Shown: piece after piece, positions 34,946 through 46,905 of the stretch
Numbering within the stretch: the first letter of the stretch is position 1
How the letters are laid out: every line of letters begins with the position of its first letter
NCBI RefSeq assembly: GCF_008728515.1
Contig: NW_022161856.1
Location: 62,001 to 126,000, forward strand
DNA: 64,000 bases
DNA from: Papio anubis
Taxonomy: Eukaryota > Chordata > Mammalia > Primates > Cercopithecidae
Direction: 5' to 3'
Program-made: the position numbers and the translations under genes
Notes under the pieces: model-generated
Database searches by the model: none
Told to the model about the DNA's origin: nothing
The model's input: the letters and a program-made list of their open reading frames with translations, nothing else

Positions 34946-37276
34946 AGCAACAGTGAACATTACTTCATTTATGGTGTAATAAAACCAACTTCAAAGTCCA
35001 TTTAGGCCCAGCTGACTCTTTTGGTCTCATGCTTGACACTTCTGTTACCTATTTGAGGCTTACTGTTCAAAATATTCACAGACTGTACTTAAAGTACCAT
35101 GTGTTTCTTCTGGTAAATCAAAAGTAGTTTTTATGTTATATTTAGGGGCAGATTTAATCTACTAGCATAAAACATTATGGTAAACTCTCCCCACCCCCAA
35201 CAAAGGCATTCCATTCCACATGTGAGCAACTGCTTGCAGAGAGCATGCACCATGTGAAAAAGTAATTATTGCCTTGCCTAAGGAATGAAGCTCACTCTAT
35301 CAGCATGTCCAGGCTTTTGCAGATATGTGAGTAAAGCCATGGCTTACTAAGAACACTGCAATTTTTTTTTTAACTTTTTGAAAATTCATTCTTTTCTAAT
35401 GGTTAGTTATGGGGGAAAATGAGTTAAGTACTGCTTGACAGTTTGCTCCATAGAAGCTCTGTAATATCACCTCTCCTAGTCTTCTTTGATATAGAACCAG
35501 CTATCTGTATCGATGACTTCTTTCCCTCTTTAATACTTGCAAATTGAACAGCATAATTCTTCCCATGTCCAAGACTAGTCAGCCAAAATACCGTGTTCAG
35601 AATTTGGCTGGCTGTATGTTATAACTTGTCTGTCATCACTTTCTTTCATTACAGTCCTGTGGTTGGTTTTTGTAGACTTTAAGGACCTGTTCGCTAGTGA
35701 TTCACTTCATTTGGGTATATGCTACACGTTATTCTGTGCTTGTGTTAGACCAAAATGTCACATTCCACAAGTGTATCCAGATGATCACTAAGCATTGGAA
35801 AAGAGTCAGTTTTGGAGTTGGCGAAGCCTCCTTCCATAAGACTTGTCTTTTAACAATTGATAAGTTTGATCAAATCTTTCAGCTTTGGTTTATTGTGTCC
35901 TTATTTCATAGAAATGGCCCACTTTTGAGTCTTAGAGTTTACTCTTTTTACTTATAAATATATCTGAAATGAACACTTCCTAAGACATAAATTCCAGTGA
36001 AAGAAGGGTCTTTCCTTTTGATTATCCTCTTTTAGAACTCTCCAGAAAAGGAATGGACAATCTTTTTAAGAGAGGCCTCTTTGTTAGTGGAAGTATTTAT
36101 CAAGAGAATGGATTTCTATGTTAATTGGAGATTGCAATAGGAAGTTTCTAAAATTCCTTCTGAAGTTAAGATTTCATGAAACTCTTCTCAAACACTTGGT
36201 TTAATGTAGGGGGGAGCAGAGGAAGTTGAATAAATATAAAGACAAAGTTTTCATTTTGTGATCATTATTATTAGTTTTACTTTAAAAAGTAAAGATGTTC
36301 TTCATCGGTTTTTGTTGAAAGAGTCCTACAGGATAAGGGTTTTGTTTTGGAACAAGAGAAGAACGGTTGAGCTTGTTTCGTGTGTGGGAAACAATTTTAA
36401 AGTGTGACAGATATTTCTGTAGCAGATTCTTCTGCAGCAACAGCCCGAGACTGGTTTATTGTTTCAGTAGGGAAGTAGGTATCTAAGTCAAAGGTAAGAT
36501 GGGGCAGATGTGCAGATTGTCTCCTTGTCTATTTACGAGGTAACCTTTTTCTAAAGCCAGAAAAAAAACAGCTAATCATTGCATCTCCTGGTTGAGGTGG
36601 TAAACAACTCAGTTATCAACGGGCAGAGCATAGCTGTTGGCTTATAATTCAAGTCAACCATGCAGGAAGGAGGGAAGTAGAGGAGATGCAGTTTCATTTC
36701 CCATTAACTCCTCTGACCTGAATTAAGGTGGGAACTGAGGAGAACGTCAGTAAAAATAACAGCATGCAAAGTTTACAAGGACAGGGCCAAGCCTAGTTAA
36801 CCCAATGTTTGAGGTCTAAATACTTTCTGGTTATTGTGCAATATGAGTGAAACATCCTAAGAGGTGAATCATAGCTCTAGAATTTTAGATTATCATTGCA
36901 TATGACAATATAAAAAAATCCCTGCTCCATTACACCAATTTAATAAAGCAATGTGGCACCTACCTGCCTGAACACTAAAGACACAGCAACTTTATGAAAA
37001 GAAAAAAAAAATCCAAATATTCATTCTCAGAGAATCATGATTTCATTGACTTGATCAGTGCCAGCTGCCTTCAGTATATAAACAGGACAACTTTGAATAT
37101 ATCAGAGACTCTCCAAATATCACCATGGTGATTTACTAGGAGCCTTCATAAACATAGTGAGTAATAAAGCAATTTCTCGAACTATATAGTAATCTTGAAT
37201 TCTGTGATTCATATAAATGCGAATTATTAACAGAAAATAATCAAAATGATTTAATAAAAGTACATGTGTTCACATA
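34946..37276. other. 2.3 kb of unique, repeat-free sequence
   Basis: I recognise no interspersed repeat over this whole interval, which is the longest such stretch in the window. An 86-codon open frame at 35697-35957 (plus) has no recognisable domain. No gene can be called. Confidence 0.45.
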
Positions 37277-37286
37277 GGGGGAAGAG

Positions 37287-37610
37287 CGGCCGGGAGCGGT
37301 GGCTCACACCTGTAACAACAGCACTTTGGGAAGCTGAGGAAGGTGGATCACGAGGTCAGGAGTTTGAGACCAGCTTGGCCAACATAGTGAAGCCATGTCT
37401 CTACTAAAAATACAAAAATTAGCTGGGTGTGGTGGCATGTGCCTGTAGTCCCAGCTACTAGGGAGGCAGAGGTAGGAGAATCACTTGAACCTGGGAGATG
37501 GAGGTTGCAGCGAGCCGAGACCATGCCATTGTACTCCAGCCTGGGTGACAGAGTGAGACTCGATCTCAAAAAAAAAAAAAAAAAAAGAGGGGGGGGGGGT
37601 GGGGTGGGGT
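37287..37610 (+). mobile_element. Alu (Y/Sc-like), sense, with G-rich tail
   Basis: Sense full-length Alu starting 'ggccgggagcggtggctcac'. 'ggatcacgaggtcaggagtt' suggests a Y or Sc type. The tail is about 19 A, then GAG, a run of 11 G and GGGGT repeats. The duplication (ggggaagag) lies at 37278-37286 and again at 37611-37619, so the G-rich run lies inside the insertion. Confidence 0.95.
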
Positions 37611-37614
37611 GGGG
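37589..37614 (+). repeat. G-rich tract with G-quadruplex pattern
   Basis: Eleven G, then T, and three further GGGG blocks separated by single T. This meets the standard four-run pattern with one-base loops. It lies at the end of an Alu poly(A) tail. Confidence 0.85.
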
Positions 37615-37619
37615 AAGAG

Positions 37620-38564
37620 AGCACTGCTTAGATATTAGACACAAATCTGAGATTTCATTGCTTTTTCTATAAGTTACAAGGTGATACCATGGAACTGTGA
37701 GCATGTCCCTCAGCATTCTAAGCTTCCATTTCTTGATCTCCAAAACGGTGGCACCAAGGTTTGCCCTAACTTACTATACCTTGAGAAGTTCAGGAGAGAC
37801 AGTGCTTGTGAAAGTGTGAGTCAATTACTGTTTGTTTCCTTGCATGTGGCTTGTGAGGAAGTCACAAGTAACGTAAGAGAAGTGGGTGACTGAGTGTTAA
37901 AGTGAATTACCAAGGATGCTGGAATTTGAAACGCTTTTGTGTGTAGCAATGCAGGCTGAGCTGCCATGTGCTGTCCTGTGTGTCCCCACTCTCCCCACAT
38001 TGCCAGCCCGCAGAATGCCCCACATCCACTGAGCCGTGGCCGGCCCTACGGTGGGCAAGCCTATCAAATGCAAACATCGGGAGGGTTCTGACTCTCATGT
38101 GTCTTACAGAAAATAGAGCCAGGAGCTCCATCTGGCACTCCATTTGCTAAATGTCCCATTGAAGTCAAATGCCAGGAAATGTGGCTGTTTAAAATCCCAG
38201 GGAATAAGATTTCCACTCAGCAGCTTTCTAATGTACGCGCAACACTCTGCGAAGCAAAAGCCCTCGCTGAGCAGTCCGGTCACAGCCCCTTACACACAAG
38301 CTCGCTGGGCCTCCGCTGAGAAGTACAAAGACACAAGGCAGAGGAAAATGGACTGATCAGCTTCAGTGGCTTAAAATATGCTGGATGACAATAGAGGGCA
38401 CTGTTGCATATCTGCAAAAGCCCACGCTCCGCAGCCTAGCAAGACCACCAAAGCACTCACCTCCTTCCACACTCTGGTAACAATGCTAATGATGAACAGG
38501 AGCGATTAAAGCGGCAATCCCACAAAACATGGTTTCTGGTCAAAGCTCATGACTGCTTCATCAC
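37620..38564. other. unique non-coding sequence
   Basis: No repeat recognised. GC and CpG content are slightly higher near 38020-38330. Several 60-80 codon frames exist on both strands without domain signatures. No exon can be defended. Confidence 0.4.
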
Positions 38565-38755
38565 CACTTTGATATTTGCAAAGGGCTTCATGATCACTTT
38601 CACTCCTGAGTCATCTCCAGTACTTTTCTGCAGAATGCTAGATCTCTTAGGTTCGCTTTTCAGAAGATTGAGATCCAGAGAGGTTAACTAGATGACTTGA
38701 GCCCATTCAGTCCAGAACTAGACAGAGATAGAAAACTCAGGGTTCCTGCATTCTA
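38565..38755 (-). mobile_element. MIR SINE, antisense
   Basis: Reversed MIR: 'tttgcaaagggcttcatgat', 'agatccagagaggttaacta' and 'actagacagagatagaaaac'. Diverged. Confidence 0.6.
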
Positions 38756-38840
38756 TGCTGAGGAATTTTCAGAATGGTGCACTGCTAGCTTTGAATGAAA
38801 AACATCAACAGCCTGCACCTGCTCTTGATTCTTTAGGGGA

Positions 38841-38960
38841 GGTTGTATGGCTTGGTGATTAACCGGGACTTCACAGGCAGGATTCCTGTCCCCACCACCT
38901 CCTAATTGTCGTTTTTCCCAGTGGAAGTTGATAACTGACAACCAAACCTGCAAATGAGGC
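38841..38960 (+). mobile_element. MIR SINE 5' fragment, sense
   Basis: 'gtatggcttggtgattaacc' followed by 'acttcacaggcaggattcct' and a 'ccaccacctcctaattg' block fits the tRNA-derived 5' part of MIR. Tentative. Confidence 0.4.
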
Positions 38961-40169
38961 CCATTCTGCAGCCCAAGAAGGAGTTAGGGAGGGATGGGCA
39001 ACAGACACATAAAATCAGGCGAAATAGTGAAACCGATTGGAGTGCTTTGGGGTATCAATGTTGTATCCTTCAGTGTTCCCTCTCGACTATTAGTTAACTG
39101 AGAACAGATTGCCCAGAACTTCGGAGCTGTCAGATCTGTCTCTTACACTCTCCCACCACTGACCCCTGACTCCTGAAGAATCTCATTTTGCATCTCACAT
39201 TCTGAAGGCATTGAATCATTTTTTTTGGCTGAGTGCATGTTGGCTCTGGAGCCACCTATATACAGAGTCTTTGCTGCTGCATTTGAGGCCTGGTGACATG
39301 TTATATTATGTAATGTTCTGGCAGTTAAGGAAAACTCACACCCTCCCTGTTATGTATGAAGTGTCATCTCTAAAGCAGAGACTATTTCTTGCAAAATGGC
39401 ATTGATAAATTGATAAACGAAACCAACCGACAACATCCCCGTAACAGTGCAGTATCCTTCATCGCCAGTTTATTTCTAGAACACCATTAGGCAAAAAATA
39501 AGGCTTCGTGGCCTAAGTAGCTGTTTTCATATATTTTTGGAATGACAAATTAAGATGACAAGGATTTTCGGTCAGGCCGTGACAGTAAATGTGCGCTTGT
39601 CACTTGTTGTAATGCTGTCTGGCAGGCCATAAGGGCCAGGCTCTGCTGCATGGCACATCGGGGCAGCCCAATCTCTCTGGTGGCATCTTGCTGTCTGGCA
39701 CCTCACTCAAGTTAGAAAACTCAACCTAGAAAAGACTGTTGGCCCCCAGATGGGCAAGTGTTACTTTCGCTCTTACTAAACCCTGTGCCAGTCTTGGGGC
39801 AGTCGGAAAGGGTGGAGGAAAACAGGGTGCTTTGATGGCTCTGGCCTGGTCTCAAGTGACACACCCTAGACTGAAGGGTTTGTGCCCACATCCTCTCCGC
39901 TGCAGCTGGGTGGCTGTTGGCAATCACCTTTGCAAGCACTTGTGTGTACCTTGCTAGCGGTTGCTCGTGCCAATTAGAACTCAGCTGGATCTTGATATAA
40001 ATGGGCCATAGGCTAATCGTTCTGGGATACATGTTAAATTAGTCTGGGAGAGTCAGAGACCGCTATAAAACCATTTGGCCCAGAGTTTGTGCAAGTTTCT
40101 CTGATCCAAAATGGCACCTTGATATCCAGCTGTCTTGGATGCAGACGACTGTTTCATCTCAGGTCATCA
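38961..40169. other. unique non-coding sequence
   Basis: No repeat recognised. Overlapping open frames near 39721-40032 on both strands have no domain signature. Confidence 0.4.
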
Positions 40170-40310
40170 TCAAATGCCAAACACAAATGAAATCCTAAAC
40201 TGTCACTTTACACAAGAGGACGCCAAGGCTCAGAGAAGTGTAAAGACTTGCCACCAGGTTGTGGCAATGCGCAATGAAGAACAGAATCTATTTCTGTTGT
40301 CAGAAGGGCT
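40170..40310 (-). mobile_element. MIR SINE fragment, antisense
   Basis: 'gaaatcctaaactgtcactt', 'acacaagaggacgccaagg' and 'ctcagagaagtgtaaagact' follow the reversed MIR order. Confidence 0.5.
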
Positions 40311-40434
40311 CAGGTTTGGTTCTCCCAGGCATTGTTCGACAGAACCTCCCTAAGTCTTGGATCACTTTTGGTAACTTTCTGAGTTGTTGAGCAGGTGGCA
40401 TGAAGGAACACAGATATTTTAGTGTGCCCCCAGT

Positions 40435-40510
40435 TGCCAGGGATACTGGTTAAGTGTGCAGATTTTTGGACCCCTGGCCTCCACCAAAGATTTGGATTCA
40501 GTTTTTGAGG
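40435..40510. mobile_element. possible MER5-type hAT fragment
   Basis: 'gtgtgcagatttttggaccc', 'ctggcctccaccaaag' and 'atttggattcagtttttgag' resemble an end of a MER5/Charlie hAT element. Short and diverged. Confidence 0.4.
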
Positions 40511-41419
40511 TTCATTCTTTGTGAAACACTGTGGGGACAAATGGGACTGTTTGCTGTGTCCGTGGCACAGCCTCCGATCCTTGTTCTGTTCACTGTTTGC
40601 CTTCTAGCTTCAGCTCAGCCGTGGACAGATGCACTCCTGAGAATGTGACTGAATTTCACTAAGTAGGAATCACTGTAAACCTGATTCACCGTCTACTCCA
40701 CCCCCATCACTCTGGGTCACTACTTCTCCCTTGTCTCTATTCAGCACATGGAAATAAAGATTGTGTCTACCTTTATTATACCCACTAGAAGGCTGACATA
40801 CAAACTAAACATGAGCCCATACCTATTATAGAGAGCAGAGGCCATTATGCCTTAACTTGCTATGTTCTGTTGCTACCATAGAACTGCACAAAGGTGGAAC
40901 TTTCATTCTAGTGGCTGGTCCATGAGGATACTCCATGGTATTTATAAAATCTTGCTGCACCTTTAGGGTCTAACACTTCCATTATTCATGCAATATGACA
41001 CACGTGTATTTGGCATTTAAGTATAAATGCATGCAAATATTTTACCTCAACACAATGGTACTCAATATATTTTCATTTCTAGTTCTGACTACAACAAATT
41101 TTCTACCATTTTTCTAGAACCAGAAAAATCAAAGTCAATGAAAGTAGCGAGAAGAACATTCACTGTGTAGTTTTCTGTTGTGCCCACAATCTGAGTTATT
41201 TATTTTTAAATTACATACTTCAAAATATTCCAGCCCTGCCCAAACACTTTATAAAGACTCAGCTTTAAAAAATAGTTCTGATTTTGTTTACTGAAAAGGC
41301 AAAAATTACAATCAAGGAACATTGGAGAGAAAATAATCTGCTATTCAGACACATCAGCTGATTTTATTCTTTTCAATTTTCTTTTTGTCCTTGTCCATAC
41401 ACTGGCAATTCAAGGAGGT
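40511..41419. other. unique non-coding sequence
   Basis: No repeat or gene recognised. Confidence 0.4.
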
Positions 41420-41610
41420 TTGTTTTCTAGTTTTAGCTCAGCCATTAATAACTATGATCCTGAGAAAGGAACTTAACTTTAATAAATAGGAATAAACGTT
41501 TGTCTCATTCATGCTGTTGGGTAGTTGTGGGGATTCAGAAATAAGGCAGGTGAAAATGTTTTGCATACTGTAAAGTGCCCTAGATGTCAAAATAGTTGTT
41601 ATTTTGATCT
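41420..41610 (+). mobile_element. MIR SINE, sense
   Basis: 'tttagctcagccattaataa', 'ctatgatcctgagaaaggaa', 'gttgtggggattcagaaata' and 'catactgtaaagtgccctag' follow sense MIR order. Confidence 0.6.
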
Positions 41611-42417
41611 AAGGCTCTCATTTCATGACTATATCTTCTGTCTCTCCAAAAGCTGTTGACATCTGTTTTTAGAGGGTGATAAATACAAAGTAAAAGGAAA
41701 ATAAAAGGATCTACAAAGATTTCAGAGTACATGACCCAAAGAAGAAGAAGCTGAAAAGCTACTTACTCGACATCTTCGAATGTGTGAAGGTCTATGAAAA
41801 ACATAGAGTGGGAATCAGCTGTTACCCAACTCTCCAGATATAAAGAAAGATGTTATGGGCTTCAATTGAAGAGGGAATTTAAGATCAAATTCCTGACTGT
41901 GGGAATTATTACCAACTACAAGGGGCTAACGTTGCGATGGTTCTTCTGCCTAGAGTCTTGAAGAAAGTTAATTTGCCTGTTGTCATGTACAGACCACCCC
42001 AGAGCTTCTTGCTGTAAAACAAGCACCATTTTCTTCTGCTCTTGGATTCTGTGGGTCAGGAGTTCAGAGAGGATATGGCAGAAATGGATTGTCTCTGCTG
42101 TACAATGACTGTGAGACCTCAGCTGGGAAACTAAAAAGGCTAGGGGTAACTTACACAACGAGGCCAGGGTCATCTGTAGGTTTCTTTGCTCACGTGTCAA
42201 ACACCCGGGGTCATATCGGACACCTCTCTCTATGGAGTGTCAAGACCTCGCTGCACGTGGTTTCTTAAACAGGGCAACTCAGAGTAGCTGGACATGGTAC
42301 ATGCTGGTTCAGACCTCAAGAGCAAACGTGAAAGCCACATGGCCTTTTTCTTTAAAAAAAAAAAAAAAAAAAAAAAATCATTTTCAAAAAAAATAAGGCT
42401 ACTTTGTTTTATCTTAT
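41611..42417. other. unique sequence ending in an A-run
   Basis: An A-run of about 24 lies at 42354-42377. No Alu body precedes it, and it points the wrong way to be the tail of the adjacent antisense L1. No gene seen. Confidence 0.4.
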
Positions 42418-43284
42418 TTTTTAAAGAGTTTTATTGAGGTATCATTGATATACAAAGAACTGCACATATTTAATGTGTACAGTTTGAGGAGTTTGAACAT
42501 ATGCAAATGCCCTTGGTACCATCACCATAAGCAAGAAAACAGATATGTTTAACACTTTCCAAAGTTTTCTTTTGTTCCACCACTTTGTTTCTTTGTTTCT
42601 TTTTTTGTGTGTGTGTGTGTGTGGTAAGAACACTTAACATGAGATTAGCCTCTTAATGAATCTTGAAATGTGTAATACCGTATTGTGAACTACAGATACT
42701 ATGTTGTACAGCAGATCTCTAGAACTTATTCATTTAGCATAACTGCAACTCTATACTCATTGAACAACTCCCCATTTCCCCACCCTCTATCCTCTGGCAA
42801 CTACAATTATATTCTCTGTTTCTACAGGTTTCACTATTTCTATGGTATCACACAGATACCTCATGTAAGTGGAATCATGCAGTATTCATCCTTCTGTCAC
42901 TGGCTTATTTCACTTAGCATACTCATTGTCCTCTAGGTTCAACCATGTTTTCACAAATGGCAGAATTCCTTCCTTTTCAAAGACTCAATCCTATTCCACT
43001 GTACATATATAACACATTTTCTGTATCCATTTCTCTGTCATTGGGCCCTTGGGCTGTTTCTATTATCCTGGCTACTTTGAATAATACTACAGTCAACATA
43101 GAAGCGTAGCCATCTCTTTGATATACTGATTTCCATTCTTTGGGGTATATACCAAACAGTGGAAATGCTGGATCATTTGGCAGTTCTATTTTTAATGTTT
43201 TGAGGAAGCTTTATACTGTTTTCCACAGTGGCTATGCCATTTCACATTCCCACCAACAGTGTACCAGCTCCAGTTTTTCCACAT
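42418..43284 (-). mobile_element. old L1 LINE, antisense 3' part of an inverted insertion
   Basis: Reversed old L1: 'gagttttattgaggtatcat', 'ggcaactacaattatattct', 'agtggaatcatgcagtattc' and 'attcccaccaacagtgtacc'. The right edge stops at L1 consensus around 'ggatgtggagaaactgg' and the next bases switch strand. With 43285-43415 it forms one insertion with a 5' inversion. Confidence 0.85.
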
Positions 43285-43415
43285 ACATACAAATGGCCAA
43301 CAGGCATATGAAAAGATGTTCAATATCATTAATTATTAGAGAAATGCAAATCAAAACTACCATGAGTTATCACCTCATGGCTAGCATCAAAAAGCAAAAG
43401 ATAACAGGTGTTGGC
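43285..43415 (+). mobile_element. L1 5' segment, sense (inverted relative to neighbour)
   Basis: Sense L1 ORF2 sequence: 'tacaaatggccaacaggcat', 'agagaaatgcaaatcaaaac' and 'agataacaggtgttggc'. It holds the L1 interval immediately upstream of the antisense fragment, with only a few bases lost between them. This is the signature of twin priming. Confidence 0.85.
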
Positions 43416-43589
43416 TGCGTGGGCTTTGATAGCTTTGCTTTGGAATTACATGGAGCCACTTCTGCTCAGCTAAGATGAGGGAAGCCGCCACAACCGTTTC
43501 CAGATTCAACGGGAAGGGATGCTGATCGTACTTCTCAGCACAAATCAAAAGAATTTGCAGCCACATTGAATAAACTACACAAAGAACTG

Positions 43590-43740
43590 AGTATAACTCA
43601 TTTATTCGTTCCACCAACCAGCATTTATTAAATACAGGAACCAGGCTCTACGCTGGGAAAATGAAGAAAAATTGAGCATACCCCTGCCTGCCTTGAAAAG
43701 TTCATGGTCTGCTATTGCAGAGAATGTAGCCCAGAGTCAC
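43590..43740 (-). mobile_element. L2 LINE 3' end, antisense
   Basis: 'actcatttattcgttccacc', 'aaccagcatttattaaatac' and 'aaaagttcatggtctgctat' match the reversed L2 3' end. Confidence 0.65.
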
Positions 43741-44744
43741 GGTCATATACCTGGAGAGAGACCCTGTGAAGCCCATTCAGATTTTCGGCCACTGAGGTCC
43801 TCCTCTCTGGAACTGAACACACCAGGGAAAAATTCCTAGTCCTTCTGAATTCAACAAAACCAGCTAGCAACAAGTGGTTTTTCAATTTGTTTTTATTTCT
43901 ACCCCTTGGCTTGTGCTTTCTGGATTGTGGGCGCTGGGATTCCTAATCTTTGGCAGCGAGTCCCATTCTAAATGTAAACAGATGGAGAAAGCGCCAGCGT
44001 GGCCGAGTGTAATACATTCTAATGCAGAAGCATGCTGACACTGTGGGCAAATGCAGCCGCATTAAACAACTGTGTTTGCTCAACCCTTTCCAGGAGGGCC
44101 CAGAAGTTTCACATCAGGGAAATGCACAGCGAATGCCTCTCTCGGGGTCCACCCAGGAGAGGCTGGGCGACACCATTTCAGTTCAGTAGACGTTGGAAGA
44201 GCAGCCTGTTTGTTTATGAACTTTCAAGGGGGATGTACCAGGTTAGCAGTGACTAACAGTGACTTTTAATCATTTCTTTTATGTTCTCCAGGTTTTGAAT
44301 TTTTCTCAGGGCAGACAATACAATTAAGTTACTTTAAACCAACCTCCTGCTGCTACCACCTAAAATAACTTCATGAGTGAAACGGTCCCCACTGCCAGGG
44401 TGACCACATTTCACTCAGAACCAGTCTTCTATTTGTTCTGCCTCTCCCATCCTGCCTCCCTTGGCACCATGAAGGGCCAAATGAGCTCAATCTACCCTCC
44501 AGACCAGTAGCAAAGTTTTCTTTCCTTTGCTTTTCTTGGTCAGGGCTAGAGGAGGTAGCACCCCATCATGGGCACTGGAGAAGGTGCCCAGAAAATCACT
44601 TCTCCAACCATACCTCCCCTTGTGGCCTGAACAAAATGCTCAGCACCAGTTGCAATTTTGATTGTCTCTAGAAGGTTCAGTAAAACTTGAATGTTCTACT
44701 ACTTAATGCTTTAGTGTCTTAACTCATGAATAATAATGACTACA
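43741..44744. other. unique sequence with a possible cryptic exon
   Basis: No repeat recognised. It contains an acceptor-like site (ctcaaccctttccag, AG ending at 44093) and a donor-like CCAG|gttagc at 44241/44242, enclosing 148 bp in which two forward frames are open. The segment carries more CpGs than its surroundings. I cannot show that it is spliced. Confidence 0.35.
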
Positions 44745-45005
44745 ATAATATTTATTGGGCAATTAATTAGTGTGCACCACCCACTTTGCTGATCTCTTTT
44801 CTTGCAATGTCTTCTAAAAGCCCTACTTTATGAGTTACAACTTTACCAGTCAGTCACTCTTATTCTCCTCATTTCATAGATAGGGAAACTGAGGCTTCTG
44901 GAGGCTAAATAGCTTGCCCCAGGTATACAGCAAAGCTGGATCAGAGTCAGAATTTGAACCCAAGTCTATCTTACTCCAAAATTCTTGTGTTAAAACACTG
45001 TACAG
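44745..45005 (-). mobile_element. MIR SINE, antisense
   Basis: Reversed MIR: 'aatatttattgggcaattaa', 'catagatagggaaactgagg' and 'agcttgccccaggtatacag', then 'cagaatttgaacccaagtct'. Good length and order. Confidence 0.8.
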
Positions 45006-45058
45006 TTATACAGTTGGCAAATTGCAGGACTCTGGGAATTTGGGATACCTGACAATTA

Positions 45059-45588
<530 letters not shown>

Positions 45589-45711
45589 CTGACAATTATG
45601 TTTTGATGGTAGGTTCTGTGAGGGGAGAGAAAGAGGTCTTTCTTATGGAAAACACTTAGGGCACTGAGAAGATGTGAAAATAGGAACTTAGGGAGTGAGA
45701 GACATAAATCT

Positions 45712-45850
45712 ATACATTCAGCATTTACTGAACACCTACTGTGTATAGAGAATTATACAAAGTCTAGGAGCATGGGGTTAGTCTTTGGGCTAATGGCAAG
45801 AAGTCTAGAAGGACCTTCCAGGCTGAGGCAGCAGTTATCCTCATATTGAA
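45712..45850 (-). mobile_element. L2 LINE 3' fragment, antisense
   Basis: 'tcagcatttactgaacacct', 'actgtgtatagagaattata' and 'ggaccttccaggctgaggca' fit the reversed L2 3' end. Confidence 0.55.
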
Positions 45851-45969
45851 GTTGCCTTATTTCCTGGCCTTCTGCCCACTGCATTTACCTGCCATTGGCC
45901 AGAGCCAGTCCTGCCACTGATGGCTGGAACCGATACTGCCTGGCCAAATGAAACTAACGACCATTACAC

Positions 45970-46430
45970 CAACAATGCTAGCTCGTATTTACTAAGCACT
46001 TTTTTTTTTTTTTTTAATGGAGTCTCCCTCTGTCATCCAGGCTGGAGTGCAGTGGCCTGATCTTGGCTCACTGCAACCTCTACCTCCTGGCTTCAAGTGA
46101 TTCTCTGACCTCAGCCTCCTGAGTAGCTGGGATTACATGTGCCCACCACCATGCCCAGAGAATTTTTGTGTTTTTAGTAGAGACAGGGTTTCACCATGTT
46201 GGTCAGGTTGGTCTTGAATTCCTGACCACCTTGGCCCACGTTGACCTTGGCCTCCCAAAGTGCTGCGATTACAGGCATGAGCCCCACACCCAGCTTTCAC
46301 TAAGCACTTTCTAAGTGCCAGGCACTGTTTTAGGCTTTGTAACATATAACCTTCCTAATAACTCGGGATGGTGGCTATCATCCCTATCCTCATTATACAG
46401 CCTGGGAACTGAGGCATGGAAGGTTTTAGA
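45970..46430 (-). mobile_element. MIR SINE, antisense, split by an Alu
   Basis: MIR starts at 'atgctagctcgtatttacta', breaks at the Alu and resumes with 'actttctaagtgccaggcac', 'ataaccttcctaataactcg' and 'cattatacagcctgggaact'. The two parts join without loss once the Alu is removed. Confidence 0.85.
46003..46298 (-). mobile_element. Alu (S-like), antisense, inside MIR
   Basis: Reversed full-length Alu: T17, 'atggagtctccctctgtcat', 'gtagagacagggtttcacca' and 'caggcatgagccccacaccc'. A perfect 12-bp duplication of MIR sequence (actaagcacttt) lies at 45991-46002 and 46299-46310. The left-arm stretch 'tgaccaccttggcccacgtt' is unusual for an Alu. Confidence 0.95.
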
Positions 46431-46597
46431 GATGTACGGAGCTCTGTATCTTTCTTTTGTTAAATTGAGATCATTCTGTTTTCCATTACCCCCAGCACTA
46501 TTTTCTACTTCCACAACAGGGAGCGAGTCTGGAGGGATTACTGCTATCAGGAGGTCAGGGATATTGTATGGGGACCAGCAAGGGGTGAACAGAAGTC

Positions 46598-46905
46598 ATT
46601 TTTTTTCTTTTAAAGAGACGGGGTTTTGCTCTGTTGCACCGACTGGAGTTTGCTGATGAAATAATAGCTCACTGCAGCCTCAAACTCCTGGGCTCAAGTG
46701 ATCTTCCAGTCTCAGCCTCCCAAGTAGCTGGGACTATCTGTGTGTGCCACCATGTCCAGCTAATTAAATTGTTTTTTTTTTTTTGGTAGAAATGGCATCT
46801 CGCTATGTCGCCCTGGCTGGTCTTAAACTCCTGGTCTCAAGTGATTCTCCTGCCTCGGCCTCCCAAAACGTTGAGATTGCAGGCATGAGCCACCTCAGCC
46901 AGCCT
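46598..46905 (-). mobile_element. Alu (J-like), antisense
   Basis: Reversed Alu: 'aaagagacggggttttgctc', 'caaactcctgggctcaagtg', a T-rich linker and 'ggcatgagccacctcagcc'. The flanks share agaagtcatttt / aggagtcactttt, a probable duplication. An old copy by divergence. Confidence 0.9.

Noticed and set aside
38393..38401. CTCF-core-like agagggcac
   Set aside because: The core matches, but the upstream half of the CTCF motif does not, so a site cannot be supported.
42354..42377. A-run as a possible retroposon tail
   Set aside because: No SINE or processed-transcript body precedes it, and it points opposite to the adjacent antisense L1.
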